From Desulfocurvus sp. (GTDB taxonomy: Bacteria > Desulfobacterota > Desulfovibrionia > Desulfovibrionales > Desulfovibrionaceae), in assembly GCA_020692325.1 (NCBI GenBank), contig JAIMKR010000009.1, forward strand, positions 25,472-89,471: DNA of 64,000 nt. Direction: 5' to 3'. Position numbers and translations under genes: made by a program. The notes beneath the pieces are model-generated. The model saw only the letters and a program-made list of their open reading frames with translations. It had not been told where the DNA came from and ran no database searches. Below are positions 51,481 to 63,476 of this stretch, piece by piece (positions within the stretch are counted from its first letter, which is position 1; the number at the start of each line of letters is the position of its first letter).

Positions 51481-53787
51481 ATGGAAGCCAGAACCCTGCA
51501 TTTGCTGGAGTTCCCGAAAGTTCTCCGTGAACTTTCGGGATTCGCCGTCTCCGAGCCCGGCGCGTCCGCCTGTCTGGAGCTGGCGCCCCTCGCCACAGCC
51601 GAGGCCGTGCGGTCCCAGCTTGCGCTGCTCGACCAGGCGTTGCGTTGGGTCGGGGAGTCCGGCTTCCGACTGATCGCCTTCCCTGACTTTGCCAATTTTT
51701 TCCCCGAACTCGACATCGCACACCGCGTGCTCGATCTCGACGCTCTGGTCGCCCTCTCGCTCACGCTGGAGCAGGCGCGGCATGCGCGCGATCTGCTGGA
51801 ACCGTATCGCGAGCGCGGTTGGAACGAACTTTTCGAGGCCGTCGCCGGCGCTCCCTGGCCGCAGGGCTCGTGGGGCGCGCTGAAGCGCTGTCTGGATCAG
51901 GATGGACGTCTGAAGGACGAAAGTTCGCCGGGACTTTTCTCCGTACGCCAGGAAATCCGCTCCATTCATCAAAAGTGCACCAAGCGTGTGCGTGATTTTG
52001 TGCTCGAGGAGAACATCTCGCAATATTTGCAGGATGAATTCATCACCATCGCCTCAGATCGCTACGTCTTGCCCTTAAAGGTAAACTTCAAGAACCGTTT
52101 CCCCGGCATCATTCACGATTACTCACAGACCGGCGAGACATGCTACTTCGAGCCCATGTTCCTGGTGGAGATCAACAACACCCTTCAGGAACTCAAGCGC
52201 GAAGAGCGCGACGAGGAACGCAAGGTTTTCGAGTACTTGACGGATCTCGTCCGCCAGGAACGGCCCGGCGTTGCGGCCAGCTACGAGAGTCTCGTGCAGC
52301 TCGACGTACTCATGGCCAAAGCGCGCTTTGCCGACGCCACGGGGGCGCGCGCGCTGGACATCGGCCCGGACAAGCCGGCCAGATTGCTGCGGGCGCGGCA
52401 TCCGCTGCTGGCGCTCTCCAACCCGGACACGCATCCCCTTGACATCAAGCTGCAGGACGGTCAGCTGGCCCTCGTGGTCAGCGGCGGCAACGCCGGCGGC
52501 AAAACGGTCTGCCTCAAAACCGTGGGGCTCATCGCGCTTATGGCTTTTTCCGGCCTGCCGGTGCCCGTGGCCGAAGGCTCCTCGCTGCCGCTGTGGACGA
52601 ACATCTTTGTGGTTCTTGGCGATGAGCAAAGCCTGGAAGAGCACGTCAGCACCTTCACGGCGCAGATTCAGTACATCGCACGCGTGTGGGACCGCGTGGA
52701 CGACAAGACGCTTTTTCTGCTCGACGAGTTCGGCGCTGGCACCGACCCGACCCAGGGCGCGGCCCTGGCACAGGCCGTCATCGACAGTCTGCTCGAGCGT
52801 GGGGCGACCACTTTCGCCGCGACGCACTTCCCGGCGCTCAAGGCCTATGCGCTGGCCACGGAGCGCGTGCGCGCCGCCAGCGTGCTGTTCGACCCGGCCA
52901 CCAAGAAACCGCTATTCCGCTTGGCCTACGATCAGGTCGGCGCGAGCATCGCCCTCGACGTGGCCAGGGAGCACGGTCTGCCACGCGCCATCCTCTCGCG
53001 TGCGGAGCAATACCTTTTGCTGGATGGCAACGACGCCAGCGCCGTGCTCGACCGGCTCAACGCCCTGGCCGTGCGCCGCGAGCGCGAGAATGACGAGATC
53101 GCGGCGGAACTCGCCGCCCTGCGCAAGAAGCGCGCGGGCCTGGAGGCCAGTTTCGAGAAGGAGCGCGGCCGGCTCGTCGCCGAGATCCGCGCCCAGGCGC
53201 AAGATGTGCTGCGCGAATGGAAGAGCGAACGCATCGGCCGCAAGCAGGCCCTCAAAAAGCTCGCCGAGGCGCGGGAACGGCTTGAGCCATCTCAGGAGCC
53301 CGCGGTCGCTGTTCCCTCCGTTTTCCAGTGGGACGACATCACCATCGGCTCGCGCGTGAGCTACAAGGCCTGGAACAAGACCGGCAAGGTGCTGGAGCGG
53401 GACGAGCGCAAGCGGCAGGTCAAGGTTGACTTTTCCGGGGTGGCCATGTGGGTGGCCTTCGGCGAACTCTCGCAGGATGGCAAGGCTGCGCGCAAAGTGG
53501 AGAAGGCTGCGGCCGGAACGGGCGGCGTCGCCGCCGACCTGGGCTACACGCCGCGCATCGACCTGCGCGGCCAGCGCGCCGACGAGGCGCTTTCCGCGCT
53601 GGCGCAATTCCTCGACGCCTCGCTGCTGCGCGGGGCGAGCGCCGTCGAGATCGTTCACGGACGTGGCACCGGCGCGTTGCGCCGGGAAATCCACGCATTT
53701 TTACGCACCGCGCCGGGCGTGGCCTCGTTCACTCTGGCCACCGAGGAACATGGCGGCGACGGCATGACCGAGGCGACGCTCAAGTAG
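51481..53787 (+). CDS. mutS2: Endonuclease MutS2
   Basis: 768 aa. MutS-type core without the mismatch-recognition domain: clamp/lever helices, then the ATPase with Walker A 'SGGNAGGKTVCLKT', 'LGDEQSLEEHVSTFTAQI', Walker B 'TLFLLDEFGAGTDPTQGAALA' and 'ATTHF'-like 'AATHFPALKAYA'. A KOW-like segment and coiled coil lead to a C-terminal Smr nuclease domain ('IDLRGQRADEALSAL', 'VEIVHGRGTGALRREIHAFL'). In other bacteria MutS2 suppresses recombination or rescues collided ribosomes. Starts 12 bases after yqeY-like gene; dnaG follows in 15 bases. Confidence 0.95.
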   Translation: MEARTLHLLEFPKVLRELSGFAVSEPGASACLELAPLATAEAVRSQLALLDQALRWVGESGFRLIAFPDFANFFPELDIAHRVLDLDALVALSLTLEQARHARDLLEPYRERGWNELFEAVAGAPWPQGSWGALKRCLDQDGRLKDESSPGLFSVRQEIRSIHQKCTKRVRDFVLEENISQYLQDEFITIASDRYVLPLKVNFKNRFPGIIHDYSQTGETCYFEPMFLVEINNTLQELKREERDEERKVFEYLTDLVRQERPGVAASYESLVQLDVLMAKARFADATGARALDIGPDKPARLLRARHPLLALSNPDTHPLDIKLQDGQLALVVSGGNAGGKTVCLKTVGLIALMAFSGLPVPVAEGSSLPLWTNIFVVLGDEQSLEEHVSTFTAQIQYIARVWDRVDDKTLFLLDEFGAGTDPTQGAALAQAVIDSLLERGATTFAATHFPALKAYALATERVRAASVLFDPATKKPLFRLAYDQVGASIALDVAREHGLPRAILSRAEQYLLLDGNDASAVLDRLNALAVRRERENDEIAAELAALRKKRAGLEASFEKERGRLVAEIRAQAQDVLREWKSERIGRKQALKKLAEARERLEPSQEPAVAVPSVFQWDDITIGSRVSYKAWNKTGKVLERDERKRQVKVDFSGVAMWVAFGELSQDGKAARKVEKAAAGTGGVAADLGYTPRIDLRGQRADEALSALAQFLDASLLRGASAVEIVHGRGTGALRREIHAFLRTAPGVASFTLATEEHGGDGMTEATLK

Positions 53788-53802
53788 CGCCGGGGGACGG
53801 CG

Positions 53803-55565
53803 ATGGACCGGCAGGTCATTCAGGCGATCAAGCAGCGGTTGAACATCGTTGACGTGGTGCGGCGTTATGTGGCTCTGCGCCCCGGCGGCGGCAGGCAGAT
53901 GGGCTTTTGCCCATTCCATCAGGAGAAAACGGCGTCCTTCAGCGTCAACGAGACCGAGGGCTTTTTCTACTGCTTCGGCTGCGGTGTGGGCGGCGACGTC
54001 ATCGATTTTTACCAGCGCATCAACGGCCTCGAGTTCAAGGACGCGCTGGAGCAGCTTGCCTCCGAGGCCGGTGTCGACATTGGCGACTTCCGACCGGACC
54101 CGGAGTACGACGCGCGCCAGCGGCTCAAAAAAAGCTGCCTGGAGATGCATACAGCCGCGCAGGAATATTATCGCAGCAATTTGAACCTGGCAGCTGGCGA
54201 CGCCTCGCGCGCGTATCTGCGCCGTCGGGGCATGAACGACGGGATCGTCTCCGCCTTTGGCCTGGGCGCGAGCTCCGACGACTGGCAGGGATTGGCGAAT
54301 TTTCTCAAGGGTCGCGGCTTCGAATCGGATGAGGCCGTGCGCGCCGGGCTGCTTTCCCAGAAGGAGGGCGGCGGGCGCGCCTATGACCGTTTTCGCGGAC
54401 GGCTCATTTTTCCCATACAAAATTTATCGGGTCAGGTTATTGCCTTTGGCGGTAGAGTACTTACTGATGGAGAACCCAAGTATCTGAACAGTAGCGACAC
54501 GCCCATATATAAAAAGGGGGAACACCTCTACGGTCTCTTCCAGGCCCGTCAGGCCATGACCCGCAGCAAGCGGGCGATACTCACGGAAGGGTACATGGAT
54601 GTGCTTTCGTTGCATCAGTTCGGCTACGTGGACGCTTGCGGAGTCCTCGGCACCGCGCTTACCCAGGATCAGGTGAAGCGCGTCGCCGGTTTTTGCTCGC
54701 GCATGGTGTTGGTTTTTGACGGTGACGGGGCGGGGCGCAAGGCCGCCCTGCGCAGTGCGGAGATGATCCTGCAATATGGGGTTTCGTGCAGCGTGGTGCG
54801 CCTACCCGATGGCGAGGATGTGGACAGCCTGCTGCAGACGCGCGGCAAAGAAGGGTTCGACGTTTGCCTCGACGACGCCGTGGACGGCCTGGACTACTGT
54901 TTTTCCGTGGTGCGAGATGGTTTCGCCCCACGGGAAATAGTGGCCTGGGCCAATGGGTTTTTGGCGCACTTGGCCGATAACTCATTGCGTCCGTTCTACA
55001 TCCCGCGTCTGGCCCAGGGACTCGGTTTGGCCGAGGCCGATCTGCGTCGCTTTGGAGCGGGACAGGGCAGGCTGGATGCCGGAACGACGAATCGGGCCCC
55101 GAGCGGACAGGCGCGGGGGCGCGACAAGCGCCGCGATGCGCCGCGCGCACCGGCCGTGGGAAGCGAGGAGCGGGATGACCGCTACTTCCTGCGTTTGCCC
55201 ATCCAGTATCCGGAATACGTGCCGGAGCTGGCCAAACGCGGGTTCGAGGCGTTGCTGACCACCGACTTCGGTCGGGAGTTGTGGCGCAAGCTGGCGCAGG
55301 CGGGAGTGGATGACGTCCTGCCCGACCTGAGCCAGGAGGAAAAGAGTTTTTGGGCCGACACCCGGTCCAAGGACAAGCCCGAGGGCGACGATCTGACGCA
55401 GGAATGGCTGCACGTGTGCCGGCGCATCGAAAATGCCGGCGTGCGCAGATCGCGTGAGGACCTGATGGATCAAATCCGCGCGGCCACGAGTCGGGGCGAC
55501 GCGGAAGAAGTGAAACGGCTCATGGCCGCGCTTACTGATCTCAATGCCCCCAGCAGGGAGGAAGA

Positions 55566-55569
<4 letters not shown>
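53803..55569 (+). CDS. dnaG: DNA primase
   Basis: DnaG makes RNA primers at the fork with DnaB helicase. 588 aa: CHC2 zinc finger C36, H39, C57, C60 ('[12 protein letters not shown]', '[12 protein letters not shown]'), the RNA-polymerase core ('VIAFGGRVL', '[21 protein letters not shown]'), TOPRIM with catalytic Glu in '[12 protein letters not shown]' and '[14 protein letters not shown]', and a helicase-binding C-terminal domain. A part around 54400-54540 uses AT-richer codons than its surroundings. The TGA overlaps the rpoD ATG. Confidence 0.96.
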
Positions 55570-57326
<1,757 letters not shown>

Positions 57327-57341
57327 CGAGCAATCCCGCCG

Positions 57342-57378
57342 GGCGGGGAGGGCACGCAACGCCTTCCCCGCCTTTTTT
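57342..57378 (+). terminator. Rho-independent terminator after rpoD
   Basis: GGCGGGGA-GGGC, loop ACGCAAC, GCCTTCCCCGCC and six T. Ends the rpsU-yqeY-mutS2-dnaG-rpoD operon. Confidence 0.9.
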
Positions 57379-57398
57379 CCCTCCACACGGAGAACCCC

Positions 57399-58373
57399 GT
57401 GAAAATTCTCATTTGGACGATTTTCAGCCTGCCGACGCTCGCATTCATCATCGATCTGATGCTGGGCGATCCGCTTTGCCTGCCGCATCCCGTGCGCTGG
57501 ATCGGGCGGTTCCTGGAGTGGCTGGAACCTAAGGCCCGGCGCTGGCGCACGAGCCTGCGCGTCACCGGTGCGCTGTGCGTGGCCGCGACCGCGGCGCTGT
57601 GCGGCGTGGCCGTTTACGCGCTGACGGAAATCAAAATCATCGGAATAGTGCTGACCGTGTACTTCGCCTACGCCGGTCTGGCGCTGGGTGAGCTGCTCGA
57701 CTGCGCTCGCGACGTGGTGGAGATGCTCGACGAGGGCTCCCTCGACGAAGCGCGCGAGGCCGTGGGCGAACTGGTGAGCCGTACCACCAGCTACATGAGC
57801 GAGAAGGAAATTCGCCGTACGCTGGCCGAGACCGTGAGCGAGAATTTCTGCGACGGCTTCGTGGCGCCGCTGTTTTATCTGGTGCTTGGCGGACCCGCGC
57901 TTATGTGGGCGTATAAGGCCGTGTCCACCATGGATTCCATGTGGGGCTACAAGACGCCGCAATACCGCGAGTTCGGCTGGGCCGCCGCGCGCGCCGACGA
58001 CGTACTGGCGTATGTGCCGGCGCGGCTCGCCACCGCGTTGCTGCTGGCCGCCGGAGCCATCCTGAAGCTCGACTGGCGGCAGGCCAAGGCTCGCTTCCAC
58101 GCGGACGCGGTCAAGATGGAGAGCCCCAACGCCGGTTGGCCCATGGCCGCCACCGCCTGGCTCATGCAGAGCACCATGGGCGGTCCCGCCGTCTACTTCG
58201 GCACGGCCAAGGACAAGCCGCACCTGGGACCAGAATGCCAGGATTGGACACTGGAAAAACTCAAGAAAATGTTTAACCTTGTGTTATTGGCGGGGATTCT
58301 CGGCGTGTTGTCCTTCCAGTTCGTGCGGGCCTCGGCCTCGGCTGTGCTGGAGTCTTTTGGCGTGGCGCTGTAG
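57399..58373 (+). CDS. cbiB: Adenosylcobinamide-phosphate synthase CbiB
   Basis: CbiB (CobD in aerobes) attaches aminopropanol phosphate to adenosylcobyric acid during B12 synthesis. 324-aa integral membrane protein with four to five hydrophobic segments; conserved 'IDLMLGDPLCLPHPVRWIGRFL' at the N-terminus, 'SENFCDGFVAPLFYLVLGGP', 'STMDSMWGYKTPQYREFGWAAARADD' and 'ESPNAGWPMAATA'. GTG start after ACACGGAGAACCCC. Monocistronic, between the rpoD terminator and a bidirectional terminator. No other cobalamin gene is in the window. Confidence 0.94.
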   Translation: MKILIWTIFSLPTLAFIIDLMLGDPLCLPHPVRWIGRFLEWLEPKARRWRTSLRVTGALCVAATAALCGVAVYALTEIKIIGIVLTVYFAYAGLALGELLDCARDVVEMLDEGSLDEAREAVGELVSRTTSYMSEKEIRRTLAETVSENFCDGFVAPLFYLVLGGPALMWAYKAVSTMDSMWGYKTPQYREFGWAAARADDVLAYVPARLATALLLAAGAILKLDWRQAKARFHADAVKMESPNAGWPMAATAWLMQSTMGGPAVYFGTAKDKPHLGPECQDWTLEKLKKMFNLVLLAGILGVLSFQFVRASASAVLESFGVAL

Positions 58374-58393
58374 ACTTTCCGTCTTCCGGGCGC

Positions 58394-58431
58394 AAAAAAG
58401 GCCGGAGGGGAGCGATCCCTTCCGGCCTTTC
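58394..58431. terminator. Bidirectional terminator between cbiB and proC
   Basis: AAAAAAGGCCGGAGGGG / CCCTTCCGGCCTTT hairpin with an A run on one side and T run on the other, placed between convergent genes. Confidence 0.9.
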
Positions 58432-58452
58432 GCGTGAATGCGGAAGCGCGTT

Positions 58453-59247
58453 CTAGCCGAGTTCGATGTTGCGGTTGTTGGCCTCGGTGCAAGCGTCCAC
58501 GATGACGCCGCGCAGGGCCATGCGGTCGAAGTGCATGGTGGCGCGGATGGTGGACCCGGCGGGTGAGGTGACCATCTCGCGCAGCTCGGCCAGATGCAGG
58601 GGGCTTTTCTCGGCCAGCTTGGCCGAACCGCTGAACAGGGCCTTGACGATCTCCGTGGACTGTCCGCGGGTGAGGCCAAGGTTCACACCGGCCTCGACGA
58701 GTGCATCCATGAAGTAGAACACGTAGGCCGGGCCGCAGCCGGCGATGCTGGTGAAGGCGTCGAAGAGCCTCTCGGGCAGCACATGCACCTGCCCCAGCGG
58801 CTTGATGACGTTCTGCACGAAGTCGCGACGCTCGGCGTCCAGCGCCGGATCGTCGAAGCACAGGGCGAAAACGCCCGCGCCAACGAGGACCGGCGTGTTG
58901 GGCATGATGCGCACCACGGGACAACGCTTGCCGGTGAGCTCCATCAACGTGGACTCGGTAACGCCGGCGGCGATGGACAGCAGGCAGTGCCCGGCGGTGA
59001 GGAGCGGGGCGATCTCGCGCACCAGCGGAGGCAGGTGCTGCGGCTTCACGGCCAGCAGCACGTAGCGGCAGTTCTGGACGATGTCCGCCGGCGTGGCCTC
59101 CACTTTGAGTCCGGTCTCTCCAGCCAGCTTGGCCAAGCGGTCCGTGTTCGGGTCGCAGCCATGGACTTCGATTCCGTGGGCGGCCATCCCCTTGATGATG
59201 GCCGTGCCCATGTTTCCGACCCCGATGAAGCCGACGCTGTTGTTCAT
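58453..59247 (-). CDS. proC: Pyrroline-5-carboxylate reductase
   Basis: ProC performs the last step of proline synthesis. 264 aa: Rossmann 'VGFIGVGNMGTAIIKGM' at the N-terminus, 'VLLAVKPQHLPPLV', 'LLSIAAGVTESTL', 'VVRIMPNTPVLVGAGVFAL' and the dimer domain 'FDAFTSIAGCGPAYVFYFMDALVEAGV', 'SPAGSTIRAT'. Starts four bases after the ndk stop (59252), so ndk and proC are cotranscribed. Confidence 0.96.
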   Translation of the reverse strand: MNNSVGFIGVGNMGTAIIKGMAAHGIEVHGCDPNTDRLAKLAGETGLKVEATPADIVQNCRYVLLAVKPQHLPPLVREIAPLLTAGHCLLSIAAGVTESTLMELTGKRCPVVRIMPNTPVLVGAGVFALCFDDPALDAERRDFVQNVIKPLGQVHVLPERLFDAFTSIAGCGPAYVFYFMDALVEAGVNLGLTRGQSTEIVKALFSGSAKLAEKSPLHLAELREMVTSPAGSTIRATMHFDRMALRGVIVDACTEANNRNIELG

Positions 59248-59251
59248 CGTC

Positions 59252-59671
59252 CTACCCCACGAGCTCCAGGCAGCTGAAGAAGTAGGCCACTTCGACCTTG
59301 GCGGTGTCGGGACCGTCGGAGCCGTGGCAGGCGTTGGCCTCGATGCTCTTGCCGAAACGCTTGCGGATGGTGCCCTCGGCGGCCTTCTTGGGGTCGGTGG
59401 CGCCCATGAGCTCGCGGTACCGCGCGATGGCGTTCTCGCCCTCCAGGCAGGAGACGACCACCGGGCCGGAGATCATGTACTCCACGAGATCCTTGAAAAA
59501 GGGGCGCTCCTTGTGCACGGCGTAGAAGCCTTCAGCCTGGGCGCGGGTGAGCTGGATCATTTTCATGCCCTTGATGGCCAGTCCGGCGTCGAGAATCATC
59601 TGAATGATGGCACCGGTCTGCTTGGCTGCCACGGCGTCGGGTTTGATGATGGAGAAAGTGCGTTCGGTCAT
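59252..59671 (-). CDS. ndk: Nucleoside diphosphate kinase
   Basis: 139 aa. The phosphohistidine is H116 in 'NACHGSD', and '[18 protein letters not shown]' is the N-terminal signature. Balances NTP and dNTP pools. ATG 59671 with CGGAGGACAC upstream; an earlier in-frame ATG (59707) is not conserved. Transcribed toward proC and 113 bases downstream of fliM. Confidence 0.97.
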   Translation of the reverse strand: MTERTFSIIKPDAVAAKQTGAIIQMILDAGLAIKGMKMIQLTRAQAEGFYAVHKERPFFKDLVEYMISGPVVVSCLEGENAIARYRELMGATDPKKAAEGTIRKRFGKSIEANACHGSDGPDTAKVEVAYFFSCLELVG

Positions 59672-59784
59672 GTGTCCTCCGTGGGATAGGAATGAAGCGG
59701 GGCGCACGTCGCCCAGCCTATGTTCATGTGCAGGGGAAATGCACCGGTATGGCGGGATTAGTCAAGGGGTTTGCCGGAGCCGGG

Positions 59785-60762
59785 CTAGAAATGCAGCTGT
59801 TCGTCCTTCATGATTTTAAAGCTCTTGTTGCCCTTCACTCGGCCGGGAAGGCCGTAGAACTTGCGCACGCCCTCCACCTCGGCCTCGAGCAGGGCGTCGG
59901 CGTCTGTATCGAGCAAAAGAATGTCGCCAACCTCCAGATTGAGCAGCTGTCGTCCAGTGATGCGCGTGCGGCCCAGCCGCGCCAGGAACTCCACCGGGGT
60001 TTCCAGCAGACGCTCCTTGAAGCGGTTGATCCACACGTGATCGACTTCCAGGCGTTCGGACTGAAACGAGGCGTGCAGCTTGGAGCGGATGGGCTCCATG
60101 GTGGCGTAAGGCAGGCAGCAGATGAGCGAACCGATGGCGTTCTCCAGCTCCACCTCGAAGGTGATGACGATGACCACATCGCTCGGCGGCACGATGGCCG
60201 CGAACTGCGGGTTCACCTCGGAGCGCACCACCTCGATGTGCACTTCGTGCACGGGTTTCCAGGACTCCTCCATGTTGGACAGGGCGATTTTGACCACCTT
60301 GTCCACGATGGCCTGCTCAATGGGCGTGAAGTCGCGCCCCTCCACCTTGGGCTGGCTGCCCGCGCCACCGAAAAAGTTCTCCACCAGCGCGAAGACGAGA
60401 CGCGAGTCGACCACGAGCAGGGCGTTGCCACGCAGCGGTTCCATCTTGAAGATGGAGATGCTCGTGGGCACGGGCAGGCTGCGCATGAAGTCCCCGAACT
60501 TGCTCATGTCGATGGAGATGGGATTGATGTCCACGCGCTTGCGCATGGTGTTGGCGAGCGTGTTGGTGCATAGGCGGGCAAAGCGGTCGTTGACGATCTC
60601 CAAAACGGGCATGCGGCCGCGGATGATGCGGTCCTGATTCGTCAGGTCGAAGGGGACGATGCCGGAGTCGTCCTCGGGGATGTCCGGGGTGGTTTCCACC
60701 TCGCCGCCGGAAAGACCCCGAAGGAGGACATCTACCTCATCTTGTTCAAGAATCTTACTCAT
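59785..60762 (-). CDS. fliM: Flagellar motor switch protein FliM
   Basis: FliM links CheY-P to the rotor C ring. 325 aa: N-terminal CheY-binding peptide ('KILEQDEVDVLLRGL'), the CheC-like middle domain with the conserved 'GGAG' loop ('ENFFGGAGSQPKVEGRDFTPIEQ'), and the C-terminal SpoA domain with 'LEVGDILLLDTDADALLEAEVEG'. ATG 60762 follows GAGGATATCGCGG; an ATG 11 codons upstream is possible. It is isolated from other flagellar genes, followed by ndk. Confidence 0.95.
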   Translation of the reverse strand: MSKILEQDEVDVLLRGLSGGEVETTPDIPEDDSGIVPFDLTNQDRIIRGRMPVLEIVNDRFARLCTNTLANTMRKRVDINPISIDMSKFGDFMRSLPVPTSISIFKMEPLRGNALLVVDSRLVFALVENFFGGAGSQPKVEGRDFTPIEQAIVDKVVKIALSNMEESWKPVHEVHIEVVRSEVNPQFAAIVPPSDVVIVITFEVELENAIGSLICCLPYATMEPIRSKLHASFQSERLEVDHVWINRFKERLLETPVEFLARLGRTRITGRQLLNLEVGDILLLDTDADALLEAEVEGVRKFYGLPGRVKGNKSFKIMKDEQLHF

Positions 60763-60927
60763 GTCCGCGATATCCTCGTGGGCCGCGTGATCCATGCCGA
60801 CCGGGACGAAACGTCCTGGCGGAATTTATAAGCAAAAATCGGACCGGACAGCTTTTTCCTTTAGCCCGGCGCGGCCATTACGATAGCCCGAGGCGGGCGA
60901 CATTGGCAAGCCGGCCGGGGAGAAAAC

Positions 60928-62118
60928 TCACAGCGCCGGTTGCGCGGAGAGGCTCACCACGTGCACGGTCTGGTCTTTTTCCTTCAGCCATTGTCGGATC
61001 GCCGCGATGGTCTGCTTGTGCGGATGGCCAATGGCGATGGCATGGCCGCGTTCCTTGGCGATGCCCTCGGCCTGACGCAGCTGCTTGAGGATTTCCGGCA
61101 CGCTCTGCACGTTGTCCAAAAACACATCGCGCTGCAGAACGCGCACACCCTGCTTTTGGGCCTCGGCAGGGCCGGCAGTGGCGGCTGTCGTGCGGCTGTC
61201 CAGGAAAAACAGGCCATCGCGCTTCATAACGGCGAGGACGGCGCGCATTCCCGCGTGGTATTGCGTGAAGTCCGACCCCATGTGGTTGTTGATGCCGACG
61301 GCGCCGGGCACGCGCCCGACGGCCCTGACCACCAGCGCCTTGATCTGGTCGGCGCTCATGTTGGTGAGCAGCGGATGCGGGCCGGGCTTGATCTTGGGAT
61401 AGCCCAGGGGCTGCATGGGCAGATGCACCAGAATCTCACGGTCGGCCGCCTTGGCGATTTGCCGAACCTGCTCGTGGTGGCTGCTGTCCGGCCAGATGGA
61501 GAAGGCGATCGGCGCGGGAAGTGTCGCGAGCTCCCGCGCGGCGGCCACGTCCTCACCCATGTCGTCGATGACAATGGACACCCGTCCCTTGACCGGCGCG
61601 GGCGTGGGTTTGGGAGCCTCGGGGGGCAGGTTCAGGCGATGCGTGGGCAGGCCGTCGATGGAAATGTCCCAAATGTTCGGTGCGACGCGCGTCAGGGCTG
61701 CCTGGGGAACGAGCTCCGCCAGTTCCTTGACGAGATGCTCGTACAACGCCTTCCGGTCCACTTGCGGCAGGCGCAGGGTGGTGAACGGATACTGCTGGCC
61801 ATCGTGCTCACGCGGTTCGGTGCTCTCCACCTGCAGGGCGGCGAGGTCGGCGTGTTGGGCCTTGAGGGACTTGTGCAGCGCCTCCTCGACGCGCTTGACG
61901 CGGCGTTCGAGCTCGCTTGCCTCGTGCACCGTACCTGTGGCGTTCTGTGCCGGCGGCGGCGTGGACGGCCGCCAGCGACCGATGAAAAAGAGGATGGCCA
62001 GCACGGCGCAGACAACGACCACGGCGATGGCCGCGCGACGCTGCTTGGTTTTCCTCGAAGAAGAGGGACCAGACCGGTGCTTTCCGGCCTGGTCCCCAGT
62101 GCGCTTGCGGATGGTCAT
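60928..62118 (-). CDS. Divergent polysaccharide deacetylase family protein
   Basis: 396 aa: a basic cytoplasmic start, one membrane anchor (residues ~29-47), a coiled-coil stalk, and a C-terminal DUF610/YibQ-type domain ('VSIVIDDMGEDVAAARELATLPAPIAFSIWP', 'ILVHLPMQPLGYP', 'GINNHMGSDFTQ', 'GHAIAIGHPHKQT'). The fold is a polysaccharide deacetylase barrel with altered metal site; function in peptidoglycan remodelling is suspected but unproven. It follows ctpA by 12 bases and the EnvC-like gene, a common trio. Confidence 0.9.
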   Translation of the reverse strand: MTIRKRTGDQAGKHRSGPSSSRKTKQRRAAIAVVVVCAVLAILFFIGRWRPSTPPPAQNATGTVHEASELERRVKRVEEALHKSLKAQHADLAALQVESTEPREHDGQQYPFTTLRLPQVDRKALYEHLVKELAELVPQAALTRVAPNIWDISIDGLPTHRLNLPPEAPKPTPAPVKGRVSIVIDDMGEDVAAARELATLPAPIAFSIWPDSSHHEQVRQIAKAADREILVHLPMQPLGYPKIKPGPHPLLTNMSADQIKALVVRAVGRVPGAVGINNHMGSDFTQYHAGMRAVLAVMKRDGLFFLDSRTTAATAGPAEAQKQGVRVLQRDVFLDNVQSVPEILKQLRQAEGIAKERGHAIAIGHPHKQTIAAIRQWLKEKDQTVHVVSLSAQPAL

Positions 62119-62130
62119 GTCGGTACGGGC

Positions 62131-63444
62131 TTACCGGATATCCCGAATCTTGGGCAGGGTCTTCACCATTTCGAGACCCAGGCGCATCTGGTTGTCCTTG
62201 TCCAGGAGCGCCTGCCCGGTCTCGTTTTCCATATCCTCGACCTTGTCCGTGGCCTTTTGGCCCTTCTTGGGCGTGCCGTTTGCCAAATGGCGGGAGAAAT
62301 CCTTCTCGCGGAAGGTGAAACGATCCTTGTCCTTGTCGTCGTCGGACTTGGCGGGCATCTCGAAGGGAACGTTCAGATCGGGAACGATGCCCTCGGCCTG
62401 AATGGAACGGCCGTTGGGCGTGTAGTACAGGGCAGTGGTGAGCTTGATGCCGGAGCCGTCGCGCAGGCCGACCACGGTCTGCACCGAGCCCTTGCCGAAG
62501 GACTTTTCGCCTATGATGAGGGCCCGCTTACGGTCCTGCAGGGCACCGGCCACGATCTCGGCGGCCGAGGCCGAGCCCGCGTTGATGAGCGTTACGATGG
62601 GCACGCTGACGTACTTGCCGTCTTCCTTGGAACCGTTGAAATCCTTGCGGCTCTGCGGATCGCGTCCCTGAATGTAGACCACGAGGCCGTCGCCGAGGAA
62701 GGTGTCGGCCACGGTGACCGCCTGGTCGAGCAGACCGCCGGGGTTGTTGCGCAGGTCGAGCACGATGCCCTTGATGGGAGTCTTCTTGGCGTACTCGTCC
62801 AGCTTCTCGCGCAGCTCCTTGGTGGTGTGCTCATTGAAGCGGGTGATGCGGCACAGAACGTAGCCCTTTTCCAGTTCCTGAGCCTTCACGCTCACGATGG
62901 GAATGGTTCCGCGCGCGATGGTGACATCGACAGGCTGCTGCGCGCCCTTGTGCAGGATGGTGAGCGTGACCTTGCTGCCGAGCGACCCGCGGATTTTTTT
63001 GACCGCGTCGTTCAAGCCGAGTTCAATGGTGGGCTCGCCGTCGATCTCAAGAATGGTGTCGCCGCTCTTGAGGCCGGCCTTATATGCGGGCGTGTCCTCA
63101 ATGGGGGAGACCACGACCAACCGGCCGTTTTCGGAGCTGATCTCGATGCCGATGCCGTGGAAGGCGCCGCTCGAGGAAATCTGCAAATCCTTGAAGTCAT
63201 CGGGCGTCAGGAACGCCGAGTGCGGATCGAGCTGCTCCAGCATCCCCTTGATGGAATCCTGAATGAGCTCGCCCTTGGACACCGGTTTGACGTAATTCTG
63301 TTCGACCAGGTCCAAAACCTGGCTATAGCGTTTGAGCGCCTCGAACTGATCGTCCTTGGCTGTGGCGGCGGCGTCGAGAGGGACGGGGGCCACGGTCAGG
63401 GCCAGAAGCATAGTGAAGCACACGAACCAGATGCCAACGCGCAT
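62131..63444 (-). CDS. ctpA: C-terminal processing protease (S41), CtpA
   Basis: 437 aa exported serine protease. Signal peptide (~1-26), PDZ domain (~100-180, 'GIGIEISSENGRLVVVSPIEDTPAYKAGLKSGDTIL'-type), and the S41 catalytic part with Ser S293 in 'NAGSASAAEIVAGAL' and Lys K318 in 'GEKSFGKGSVQTVVGL'. Cleaves C-termini of envelope proteins, often regulating peptidoglycan hydrolases such as the M23 gene next to it. ATG 63444 with CCTGGAGGGACT upstream. 32 bases after the EnvC-like gene. Confidence 0.94.
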   Translation of the reverse strand: MRVGIWFVCFTMLLALTVAPVPLDAAATAKDDQFEALKRYSQVLDLVEQNYVKPVSKGELIQDSIKGMLEQLDPHSAFLTPDDFKDLQISSSGAFHGIGIEISSENGRLVVVSPIEDTPAYKAGLKSGDTILEIDGEPTIELGLNDAVKKIRGSLGSKVTLTILHKGAQQPVDVTIARGTIPIVSVKAQELEKGYVLCRITRFNEHTTKELREKLDEYAKKTPIKGIVLDLRNNPGGLLDQAVTVADTFLGDGLVVYIQGRDPQSRKDFNGSKEDGKYVSVPIVTLINAGSASAAEIVAGALQDRKRALIIGEKSFGKGSVQTVVGLRDGSGIKLTTALYYTPNGRSIQAEGIVPDLNVPFEMPAKSDDDKDKDRFTFREKDFSRHLANGTPKKGQKATDKVEDMENETGQALLDKDNQMRLGLEMVKTLPKIRDIR

Positions 63445-63476
63445 AGTCCCTCCAGGAACGATCTTACGGGGACGCC